Below, one piece after another: positions 17,105 to 27,870 of a stretch of 64,000 nucleotides of DNA. The stretch lies in NCBI GenBank assembly GCA_027475525.1, contig JAMWFC010000108.1, forward strand, positions 311,811-375,810. Reading direction: 5' to 3'. The notes below the pieces were generated by a model that was given only the letters and a program-made list of their open reading frames with translations, made no database searches and was not told where the DNA came from. The DNA comes from Macrolepiota albuminosa (taxonomy: Eukaryota; Basidiomycota; Agaricomycetes; Agaricales; Agaricaceae). The translations under genes were made by a program, and so were the position numbers. Position 1 is the first letter of the stretch; every line of letters begins with the position of its first letter.

Positions 17105-18768
17105 TGGGAGAGAGGATGATGGGTAGAATCAAAAGTCAAGACCATAGAACCACACAACAGCTCGCCTTTTATTTGGTGGGTTGACAGCATCAAGTCCTTA
17201 CTTCGATGTCGTAATCTCGTCTACAAATCTTGACAGAATTCTGACAAACCATTGATCTATTTACCCCATCCATACATAAAAGCCTGTAGGGGTTGAGGAC
17301 ATTCATGCGTACCAAATATGATGGTGTGATACCTATTAAGTATCTGATTTATTTTAATTTACTACTGCTACTGTCAACGCTCTCATAACCCATATAATTT
17401 TGGCCACCCAAAGTGTCCTTCACTCTGAGGATTCAATCGGTCATCTCTGATAATTTGACCAAAATAGGGAAGAATTGATTCCGTTTTGTTCCCAGACTAC
17501 GCCCTCTGTAGTTCGAAGTACCCGGTAAGTCGGAAAAAAAAAGTTTGTTGAGCGTAGTTGATAACTATATGACAGTTTGCCTGTTTCCAACTGAGTTTGA
17601 GGAACGTTGTGGTCTGTCCACGCTTGCAGATCCAACGGCTAAAATTTTTCGTTGATCGCGTCTTATCCATCGGTTGGGAGAAAAAAGATGGTCGATCCCA
17701 ACCACCATCACGGGACCCCGACTCAGGCCGGGACTCGAGTCACCCCACACGGTGGGTAACAACACCGAAACCTTCACATCAAACCTGCTAGCCCAGCAAT
17801 GGATGAGTGCAAAAACAGAAAATTGACATTGACAATCACACATTATCACCCTGACCTGATCTAGCACAACGACGCAGCCTGCCACAGAGGACAGACACTC
17901 GGGAACATGACAGGCCAGTTGCCACAAAACTGGAACTTTGGTGTGACTCTTACCAGACGCTCAGGTCTGTGAGGAAAAATAGCAGAGCAATATTTTGCTT
18001 AATCAATGCTGAATCTCAAGAAAATATGCCGACAACCAGAATGGCAAGCTTTTCCCACAGGGGTTTTGATGCTACCCCTCTTGCACATTAGTACTTAGTG
18101 TCGGGTTCGTTACCTTACATCTATTAGGTGTACCGAGGCATCTCCTCATTGAGCTGTCCTTAGCTATTATGTAGTGGAGGTAGATAACAACATTGTAACG
18201 TTGTAACAAAACTCTTTCTTGATGGAGTCACTAAATTATTCAAGAACTGAGAGTGGCCTTGAACATATTAATAGTATACTTATTTAAAGTCCAACTTGAT
18301 GTTAACAAGTACAAGTACAGCAACAGACTCAACTATAATGAGATCTATTGAACTTAGGAAATCTTTCAAACAGAAATTGGCTAGTACATATGCTGATATC
18401 ATCACTAAGACCTCAAATCCAAAGATACGAAAGATTACAGTGTAGTAACCTTCCTTGGGACAAACTGGTCTAGTGACTGGAGATCTTGATAGATTATCTC
18501 AATATTAAGTACAAAACTGCAAATACATACTATCTAAGGTTTGAAGTGCATCAAATGAGTATTGCAATTAATATAGATGAAGAAGATTTCACCAAATTTA
18601 ATATCAGATCAACTTTATTTTTTCAACTTTGCAGTTCAATTATCTTGAATCTGTCATGCAGCCTTGAAAGTATATGCCTATATGTAGGCAATCAGAGCAA
18701 ATTCCTGCTACTTTAGTAGTGGGTCTTTGGCCCTTGAACTTTGGTGGGGATTTTTTTTGTCTTGCAAT
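17105..18768. other. Intergenic and degraded sequence before the chromovirus
   Basis: Apart from the AIF-like promoter next to 17,105, the interval turns very AT-rich from about 18,180. It shows no motif-bearing ORF and probably consists of old repeat debris into which the chromovirus inserted. Confidence 0.4.
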
Positions 18769-18773
18769 TCATC
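18769..18773. repeat. Target-site duplication TCATC (left)
   Basis: Five bases immediately before the left LTR. The same five bases follow the right LTR at 31348-31352. Five bp is the usual Ty3/gypsy TSD length. Confidence 0.9.
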
Positions 18774-18947
18774 TGTAACAGAGTCACACATAGTACTAGC
18801 GTCAACGACGCTATAATTATCTAGTAGAGTATTACATAAGACAACATCTTGTTTTCACTCTAAGTACTAGTCAAATCTGATACTGCGGTCTGATTTAGCA
18901 CTTGTGTGATACACACAAGATAGTTCTAACCCGTAACTCAGGTTACA
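18774..18947 (+). repeat. Chromovirus 5' LTR (174 bp)
   Basis: Begins TGTAAC and ends GTTACA. The same length and sequence recur at 31174-31347 with six base differences, all transitions. An inverted repeat CTTGTGTG-ATA-CACACAAG sits at 18901-18919 and a second one, GTAAC-TCAG-GTTAC, closes the 3' end. Confidence 0.95.
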
Positions 18948-19046
18948 TTTTTTTAAATCTTCTGCTATCATTTAGCACTTGTGTGATACACACAAGATAG
19001 TTCTAACCCGTAACTCAGGTTACATTTTTTTAAATCTTCTGCTATC
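18893..19046. repeat. Perfect 2 x 77-bp tandem duplication across the 5' LTR end
   Basis: Bases 18893-18969 are repeated without change at 18970-19046. The unit covers the last 55 bp of the LTR plus 22 bp of leader. Two more duplications of exactly the same length occur in this element, so an assembly origin is more likely than biology. Confidence 0.95.
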
Positions 19047-19135
19047 GGCTTTAAACTCTAGGCTTGTTACCGACTAGGCAACTATCATCAAAACCTCTCA
19101 ATTTTCTGTTGGCATCACGTTGAAAACGTGCTTCC

Positions 19136-19831
19136 ATGACTGGCTCTCTTGATCCGGATCCTCCGTTTCCAGCTGCAGACACAGGTGACCTACCTGTGCT
19201 TCAAGCTGTGAAGACGCAATCTGCGTCAGCATACCAACCTCCACCAAAGCGGGACAAAAAGATTCCTTGCAATGTCAGCATGAGCTTTGGAATGCCTGGT
19301 GGGCTATCCATATCACGGATGATGTCCATTGTACGACCTGGTGGTAAACCAGGAGAGAGATCCGCGGTCTCAGGAGTGTCGCTGCCAGCGAGCCAAATGC
19401 CTTCATTGATGTATCCGGTATTGCCCGAGAGCTCGTCAGCTCATTCTGAGGGTCAACCGGATATTACCCAGTACTCGGAAATGGTACAAGGCAGCGTGTT
19501 TGCGCATAGTACTCCATTCCGGACTGCACCTACTGAACAACATTTGGAATATGTGGCCGATGCAGCTACTGACCTGGGACTGTCATCACTGATGACACAA
19601 GGACAGGCGCAAGGACCAGCAATAGTGGTCAGTAGGGAGGACGACGATGTCGTAAGGTTGGAAAAGGCGTCGACAGCGCCTGGACTTCCAGAGTTGCACA
19701 GACGGGCTGGCAAACAGCCGCAAGTGAGGCATGACGGCCTCAGGAGAGTTATGGACTTAGAGTCCAAGCTGGAATCCTCAGATGATGAGGAAAGCAAAAA
19801 GTCGCATTTGACCTTGTCTATCCAGTTATAG
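19136..19831 (+). CDS. Chromovirus ORF1, unknown 231-residue protein before gag
   Basis: Open from ATG to TAG with no interruption, unlike gag-pol. The protein is Pro/Ser/Gln-rich and largely disordered in composition (SASAYQPPPKRDKK near the start; LESKLESSDDEESKK acidic-basic end). No domain recognised. It shares the reading frame of gag but is separated from it by 1.2 kb with stops in all frames. It could be a separate accessory product, a detached Gag N-terminus, or a chance ORF. I favour real coding because it is the longest ATG frame in the leader and lies on the element's sense strand. Confidence 0.5.
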   Translation: MTGSLDPDPPFPAADTGDLPVLQAVKTQSASAYQPPPKRDKKIPCNVSMSFGMPGGLSISRMMSIVRPGGKPGERSAVSGVSLPASQMPSLMYPVLPESSSAHSEGQPDITQYSEMVQGSVFAHSTPFRTAPTEQHLEYVADAATDLGLSSLMTQGQAQGPAIVVSREDDDVVRLEKASTAPGLPELHRRAGKQPQVRHDGLRRVMDLESKLESSDDEESKKSHLTLSIQL

Positions 19832-21070
19832 CTGGTGTTAGACTGATATCCATCGGTCGTGAAGGAATTGACGTGAAAGCGTCTGCAGCTTTATGTAGTA
19901 AAGCACTTACAGTTGCTGGCTGCTAGGAGCCACAATGTACCCTGTGCAGATTCGAATGAATATATCAAATTGTTTGTGCGTTGATGACGCCCAAAGTTTG
20001 GTCAGTAACAAATGTAACAATTGTGTTACCGTACCAAGAGTGTGCGTTGGGCGCGCTATAAGTAATGTGAGGAGTCCCGGGCAGGTCCCAGAGAACGCGT
20101 CTGTGAAAAAGGGTAAAGTCGGTAACGGAGTCGGCAAGTGTCAAGCGCTAAGGTAAAGCGCCTAAGGAAATGCGGTAAGTGAAGACGGCAAGGGTGAGCG
20201 GCAAGAGCACGATAAGCTTAGCGAAGTTCTAAGCGTTGATAATGCCTGCCGTAGTTGCAAGGCGCGAGTATGTCGAGTGTTGGCGAGCGTCTACAACTGC
20301 CGATGAGTTTTGACGTTGCCGACCGTAGCGTAAATGAGCTCTTGAGCGTAAGGGAGAGACTGAAGTAAGGGGAGTAAACTGTGGTCTATTGTTCTGCTCC
20401 TCTATGTACAAGTCGGTAAGTACTTTTATACTACAATGAGTTCGCCGTCGCCAGTGGCTAATGACGCCAGAGTGCGGTAAACTGGAAAATTTCAAAGGGG
20501 TAGCTCCAACGGTTTCAGATCCCTACCGCCCATTCAAGAACCTTAGCGACGCCAGGCAACAGATCGCGAAGCTAAACCATCACTCCATCACCCTTCTGTC
20601 TGTCAGAACACCTAAGCGACGTTGGGCGCCAAATCGAGACGGTAAGCGGTGTCAGACGCCAAGGTCAAACGCCAAGCTGTCCGTCAGTTTTGATAGATCA
20701 TCAAGCTTCTCGCTAAGCGCTGTCGTCCGTGACTGATGCCATCTGTCAGTTGTCATTCTTGCTGCCGTCGGCGCTATCATTGATTGGATCTGCTTCTTGC
20801 CGTGCGCGGCCGTCAGAAGTGGCTTAAAATAGGTAGAACGCGTGCGCTAAGTTCGGAACGAGTGCGGCAAGGTTTCCGGAGCCGGTGCCGAGCCTGCCGT
20901 TGATGCGCCTAACCTGTATAGGGTCCTATCAGCGTATCTTTGAACTCGAAGTGGTTGAATACTTTAAGCGCAAAGCGGTGCGAGGGTCAGCAGTCTCTAC
21001 GGCCACTCCAGCCGACTCAGTAGAATGTGAGATGAGTATGCGCCAATGAGCGCCATTAATCGTGGATGCG
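19832..21070 (+). other. Chromovirus leader between ORF1 and gag, internally repetitive
   Basis: No long ORF. From about 20,060 to 20,900 it is peppered with variants of a short G/C-plus-TAAG motif (GCGGTAAG, GCGGCAAG, AGCGTAAG, GCGCTAAG). It is GC-rich compared with the LTR. It may be structured RNA or a decayed tandem array. Confidence 0.4.
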
Positions 21071-24000
21071 ATGGAGTTGCTCAATGCGCCTCGTCAGGCC
21101 AATGAGTCTCAGCAAGACTATGTTCGGCGTCAGAATGCCGCAAACCGTCAACACATTGTTAGCGGAGTGCCTCAGCAGGCATTGTCTGAGGTAGAGACTG
21201 TGACGACGACTCCGGCAGAGCCAGAGGCAATACTTGCAGTGCAGGAGGTTAAGACACCTCGAAAGCAAGTTACTATCAAGGAAGAGGTGGACAAAGTCCA
21301 CATTCTGGATGAACAAACGCGACCACAACACGTAGTGCAATGTGTCCACCTAGTGGACAACTGAAATGAACGCGTCAATTACCAGAGGATACGCAACCAG
21401 GACTTGTGCGATCATGGTGAGTCGTTAATTGATGACCAGGGAGTAGCCTTTGAAGGGCATGAGAGTGTAACACCTGTCAATGACATGCGGCAACAATTTG
21501 CGGCTTGAACTGCTGAACCGGACAGAAATCCGGGTGGTAGTGATAATAGTAGTGACCACTACGAGCGGAGGGAGCCAATTTGTCGCAATACTGACAGAGG
21601 AAGACGTGATCGTAGGAATGACGATTGAGACAATAATAATCGTCGTGATAGTGGCAGGCGGGCTGGTGGAGTACCAGCAGAGCCACAAGTGGGGCAACAG
21701 CCCACTCCACGGCCAGAACGAATGGCCAATGAACACCTGTTTCGCAGTCCCCAGGCATTTTCAATGCCCGCACCTCATGAATTGCATGAAACTAGGCCGG
21801 GAATGAATGAAGCGGTCAGGATCCATATGGATCATATGCATGACCATCTCACTCGTCTGGTGGACGACTCCCTTGGAGTCAGGTTTAAATTCCCTGCTGG
21901 GGTAAGCCCCTGTAAGTCCGATGGTAAGCACATACGTGCGTACGCCAGAGGACATAGGTTCTCCCAACTGGAGGATTGGGCCATGGATGTTTGCTACCAC
22001 CTAGCAGCCTGCTGCTATGGTGGGGACAACATGGACCAGGAAAGAATATTCATGCTAAACGAATTTATGGAGGGAGAGGCTCGGAATTGGTTTCGTCGCC
22101 ATGTCCTCCACATTAATCGTGACAAATCACATTGGACATTTAAAGAAGTCCTGATAGGACTGTATAATTGGTTTGTCAACGCTGCTACGATGCAGGAAGC
22201 TCGTGATGCCTTTAGGAAGGCAGTGTACGATGCTAAGACTGGCGTCCAGACCTTTTATGATGACCTGGTGGGCCATGCACAGAATATGGCCGTCTATCCA
22301 GACAAATACACCATTTGCAAGACATTCCTGGATGGAATACCCGCTGACATGAGGAGGGCGTTAATACATGACAACAATTTGTCTCCGGAGGTCAATACTG
22401 TGACCGAATTTTTGGCGTATGCCATCCGTTATGAGCAGTCAACACAGACTGCAAACCATTATGAGCAGCGTAGTTCACGCCAAGGAACAGTGAACCATCA
22501 GGCAGTGAAGGTGGGAACCTTCCTGGCCAAATGGACAGATATGGAGAACAATCGCAATCCGCATTTTGTTGTCCGCAAGTCAATCCCTGGAGGCCACCAG
22601 CCTCAATCAAAGCCTGCTGGACAATTGCCAGCGAAGGATAGTCGACCCTTCTCAGGTCAAAACCAAGTAGCGGCAAAAGGAGTAGTAGCGCCTGCAGCGC
22701 AGATAGTAAGCAAACCTACTGGGGGCCCTGGGGTGGCCCAGAGAAGGACTGCTGGAGACCCTTCAGCGTGCTACAACTGTGGCAGGAGCGGGCATTTTGC
22801 TAAGGAATGTCTCGCCCCTCCTAAGGCACACATCCAAGCGGCCCATACGGCTGCAGCACCTAGCAATGTCATCAGTGACGATGAGGATGATGAGATCGTT
22901 GAAGAAGCAGAGGAAGAACTGCAGGTAGAGGCTGACAGGTCGGAAGTGGATGACACTGAGAGCGTCTAGATTGATGGCGACGAATACGTCGCAGTGGATG
23001 TGTATGACAGCAACTACTATGCTCATGATGATGAGGAGGAACACCTGTTTGCACTGACGGAGTGCCGTGGAGATCAGCACATCCGAATAAGACGCGTAAC
23101 CCTGCAGAAGGCAACGAATAAGTTGTAGCGGCCACGCTATACTCCTGAAGAGAAGGAGTGCCTGGTCACATATGTTGATGTCAATGGACATCTGGCATGG
23201 ACGTTGTGGGACTCGGGGAGTACCACTACGGGCATTATGCCCCAGTTTGCTCATGTCAACGTGATTCGCGTTCATGAACTGGAGGAGCCATTGATGCTCC
23301 AGCTGGGGACTGTAGGGAGTCGCACTATGGTACAGTTTGGCATGGAAGTGAGAATAAAGATGTCAGGGATGTCGACAAACGAATATGTGGATATAGCAAA
23401 TTTTGATTGTTACAACATGATTATTGGTACGCCGTTCATGCGTAAGAACAAGGTGTCGCTGGATTTCATGAACGACATGGTCATTGTGAATGGTACGCCT
23501 TTGAAGGCGGAGAAAGTGGTGTTGAACAATACAGATGGTCGTTTGAGGCGCTATCGCGCAACTGAAAAGCGGCGTGATGAGCGCAACTGACTAGATGGTC
23601 GCAGGAGAGCGACTGTACAGGAGGTGGAGGACAAACAGGCCCCACCAAAAAGCCTGCTGGCAGACTCGCCGGCTATACTGATGTCTGAGGAAGAGTTTCA
23701 AGGAACTCTGAAGAAGGAGAAGCACCCGAATGTGATTGGGTGTACCAATGGAAAGCCTAAACAGGCTGTACAGTGCAAGAATGAGCGTGGTAGACGCGTG
23801 GTGGAGTCGCTGGAATGCCAGCCGACTAGCTCCCAAGTGAAGGTTGAGGACTTCGTCAAGGATGAGGTATACAGTACAATGGGAACTGTGGGTAGTACTA
23901 GGTCGCTAATGGACCAACCAGTGCCTCAGCCAGGAGTGCAACGGGCATATGACCCATGAATGCCACAGGAGTGGAATGAGTTGGTAGCATCAATGGTGAC

Positions 24001-25048
24001 ACAGGCTATGGGAAGGGTGCAGGCGACCCAGACAGGAGAAGTGTACTATCACACATGAGAGGACGAGATTTCCGAAACATCGGATATTGTATTTGATGGA
24101 CTCTTGCTGAAAGCAAGAAGCGTGCAGTTGTCAGCAAGTACGACAAGAAAACAACCAGTTGTAAGGTTGAATTCGGGAGATCTCACAGAGGAGCACGTAT
24201 GTGCCTTATGGGAGCAATTTGAACCAAAGGTTCAACTGCGTATAGCACACATAGCAAAAGGGAAAGGTAAGGCTGTGAGCTTTACAGAGGAGGATATTCC
24301 TCGATTGTGCCAACAATGGCAACTGGAGTTTGCTGATATTGTCAATGGAACGAAGGAAGAGCTTCCTCCATGGCAGGAGGTTAATCATGAGATTAACCTC
24401 ATTGACAATAGCAAGCAGTACAAATATCATTTGCCTCGCTGTCTGCGAGCACTACAGGATCAACTTTGTGAAAAGACGAATAGATACATAAACGCAAAGT
24501 GGTGGGAACCACGACCAGCGGTGCAAGCTGCACCATTACTTTGTATTCCCAAGAAGGATGGAACATTAAGGACTGCATTGGATGTGCAACAGTGCAATGA
24601 TAATACAGTCAAGGATGTGACACCTCTTTTAGATCAGGAAGTAATATGAGAAGATGTCGCGACAGCAAAGTATAGGTCAAAAATCGACCTCACAGACACG
24701 TACAAACAAGTTTGCATACGCAAAGAGGATATACTGAAGATGCTGTTCTCGTCCCTGATGGGGACGTTTGTGAGTAACATCATGCAAATTGGTGATTGTA
24801 ATGCACTGGTGACATTTCAGAGGCTAATGACCTCAATCTTCCGAGATGTAATCGGAAAGTTTATGCACGTCTATTTAGACAATATATTCATATCTTCTGA
24901 CACCATTGAGGAGCATGAGCAGCATCTACAAGTCGTATTTGAACAGCTATGGAAGGCCAGTCTCTATTTCAAATGGAAGAAGTGCGAGTTGTATGCAACG
25001 AGTATAGATTGTCTCAGTCACGTCATTGACGAGAAGGGCATTCACCCA

Positions 25049-25202
25049 GATATGGATAAGCTCGACCGAATCTGAGAGTGGCGTACTCCACGCACATATA
25101 ATGATATCCAACGATTTGTCGGACTGATATGGATAAGCTCGACCGAATCTGAGAGTGGCGTACTCCACGCACATATAATGATATCCAACGATTTGTCGGA
25201 CT
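25049..25202. repeat. Perfect 2 x 77-bp tandem duplication in pol (RT to RNase H)
   Basis: Bases 25049-25125 recur unchanged at 25126-25202. The coding frame before the repeat matches the frame after it only if one copy is ignored, so the second copy is the added one. Confidence 0.95.
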
Positions 25203-25991
25203 TGTGAACTATATTGGCAACTTCTTGCCAGACATCACTGCATATACAGGGCCACTCATGGCCATGACCCAGAATGGGTCCCCTTTTCACTGGAGACCGC
25301 TGCATCAGCGGTGTTTTGAGATGATTAAGCGCATATGCGCAAAGACGCCAGTCATCTGGCCAATTGATCCATGCATCGACGAGCCCATCTGGCTCATATG
25401 TGATGCGTCAAAGACTGGGGTTGGGGCCATGTTTGGCCAGCTAAAATGTGGCAGACTTGCTGACCAGTGGGATTTATGTCCCATAAATTCACTGCTGCTC
25501 AGCAGAATTATGCTGTACACAAGTTGGAAACACTCGCTATCCTGGAGGCCCTCCTAAAATGGGAGGATAAACTGATGGGATATAAGATCCACATCATTAC
25601 GGATCACAAAGCACTAGAGTCCTTCAAGACTCAGGTGCACCTATCTCTGCGACAACGTCGCTGGATTGACTACATGTTGCGGTATCAGTTCGACATCACC
25701 TATGTAAAAGGTGAATTGAACAAAGTCGCGAATTGCCTGTCTCAATATTTTGAGAGTGATACTCGAGATGACGTCCATGACGCGCATGACTATGTCCAGG
25801 CGGATAAACGTATTGACCCAGAGGGCGAAGATTTGCCTCTGCATCGGTTCTATGAAATCAGGGAACATAGGGTTGAGCTACGGGCCATGCGAGCGCAGGA
25901 AACACGTCGCAGTAAGCGACTGCACGAACAGTGAGAGACTCGCGATATCGAAGCCCAGATGCTAGTGGATCATGAGGCCCCTCAGCCAAGT

Positions 25992-26145
25992 GAAGAGACG
26001 AGGCAAGAGGTGCCTACGAGAGGTACTGATATGATGCTCCAGCAAGCGCTGGAGTCACAGGACCATACGAAGAGACGAGGCAAGAGGTGCCTACGAGAGG
26101 TACTGATATGATGCTCCAGCAAGCGCTGGAGTCACAGGACCATAC
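25992..26145. repeat. Perfect 2 x 77-bp tandem duplication in pol (RNase H to integrase)
   Basis: Bases 25992-26068 recur unchanged at 26069-26145. Again the flanking reading frames agree only when one 77-bp copy is left out. Confidence 0.95.
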
Positions 26146-27870
26146 GCCTGCACCGGCCGACTTAAGCAATGCACAATTCTGCACATGTATCCAGCAAGGA
26201 TACAAGGATGATAATCTCTTCTTAGAGATTCTGAACAATATCCAAGTGCATCCGTGCTTCAAGGTGGAGCAGCAGCTTGTCTACCTTACCAGACTCATGG
26301 GGTCCAAAGTCATCTGCATTTCCCAGAAAAGGTCGCTGATTATGACTATCCTGGACCAGGCCCATAGAGTAGTGGGCCACTTCGGAACTCAGAAAATGCT
26401 GGACTATGTGCAATGCTGGTACTGATGGCTGCAAATGGCCAAAGAGATGAGCCAATTTTGCTCGACATGCGAGCTATGTCAACAGTCAAAAGTATTGACA
26501 TTGAAGCCACCAGGAAAGCTTCATTGGCTACCTATACCGGTCAAACCTTGGGATTCGATCGGGATGGACTTTATAGGTCCGTTCCCCAAGTCGAAAGGCT
26601 TTAACTACCTGTGGGTAGTGATCTGCAGAATGACCAGTATGGTCCATCTCATTCCGGTGAGAACCACCATGACAGCGTCGGACTTGTTGTGGATCTATCT
26701 CAAGGAGATAGTACACCTCCATGGACTGCCAAGTTCGATTGTAAGCGATCGAGATGCTAAGTTCACTTCCAAATAGTGGAAGGAGTTGCACAAACTGCTA
26801 GGAGCAAAGTTGCTCATGTCGACGTTGTTTCATCCGCAAACAGATGGTCAAGCTGAACGTGCAAATCAAAATATTGCGCAAATACTGTGAGCGTTCGTAC
26901 GTCCTGATCAGAAGGACTGGGTGGATAGATGTCCCCTCGTGGAATTCGCGATAAACACGAGCATATCAGACTACAGGGTATTCACCCTTTGAACTCAATA
27001 ATGGCTACATGCCATCCATGATTTGTGAACTTTGTATGGACGAAGTCATTCATGTGGAGGTAAGGCAGTTTGCATGCAACGCACTAGGGAACTTGGCAGA
27101 TGCCCATGATGCGATTATAGAATCGTGTGTATGGCAGACCAAGCATGCAAACAATCGCAGACGTGATGAGCCAGACATCGAGAAAGGGAGCCTAGTGTAC
27201 CTTTTGATGAAGAACTTGAACCTGCCGAAAGGCAGGGTGAGTAAGTTGTGTCCGAAGTGGATTGGACCATATAGGGTCCTTAAGGCGGAGCTAAGCATGT
27301 CTAACTACGTGCTGGAACTACTCCATGCACTGCAAGCGCGCAGGATAGTTCCCAAGTTTCACGTGTTGCTGTTGCAACCGTATATGGCTAGTAGTGATGC
27401 GCTCTTTCCTAATCGTGCAACTCCAGAGCCATATAACTTTGGAACTGGCAATGACCAGGAGTGGTTTGTAGATGACCTCATAGGTCATCGGTGGACAAAG
27501 GGAAACCTCAAATTCGAGGTAAGGTGGAGCTTGAGTGATACTACCTGGGAACCGCTAGTGAACTGCAAAGACCTTGCAGCGATGGACAGATACCTAGAGT
27601 TGCAGGGCATGAAATGCTCTCAACAGCTAGCAAAATGCGCATAACGCACGTGTGGTGTTGGAATGTGGACGAAGTCCACTTTGATAGCCGGTGACTGACC
27701 GGGTGGCTGCTAATTGTGGCTGCTGATTGTGACTGTTTGCGCAACTATGATTGCTGGTGAGAGGCCAGGTGGCGTGTATTTGTAGTTGTTTCCACCACTA
27801 GCGGAGTTGGGAGATTGTTTTTTTTTGCTTCCCTCAGTCCCAATACACGTAGTGTACGTGTCTCATTGTA

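Larger units (their letters stand above)
21071..27644 (+). pseudogene. Chromovirus gag-pol polyprotein (inactivated)
   Basis: One reading frame covers gag and pol. Parts in order: Gag with a CCHC zinc knuckle (CYNCGRSGHFAKEC, about 22,770); aspartic protease (LWDSGSTTT, about 23,200); RT from about 24,330 (PKKDGTLRTALDV); RNase H (FTAAQQNYAVHKLETLAIL, HIITDHKALESF); integrase zinc region (GHFGTQKMLDY, CSTCELCQQSK) and catalytic core (GMDFIGPFPKSKGF, SDRDAKFTSK); chromodomain at the end (EWFVDDLIGHRW...KFEVRW...TTWEPLVN). In-frame stops include TGA at 21362, 21506, 21626, 23588, 23957, 24056, 24647 and 25073 and TAG at 22967 and 23126. The RT catalytic motif reads YLDN rather than YxDD. Frameshifts lie near 25,440 and 26,980. 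The two internal 77-bp duplications also break frame; frame is regained on skipping one copy of each. Confidence 0.93.

Noticed and set aside
17565..17927. Minus-strand open frame of 120 codons
   Set aside because: Low-complexity composition without conserved motifs; likely chance.
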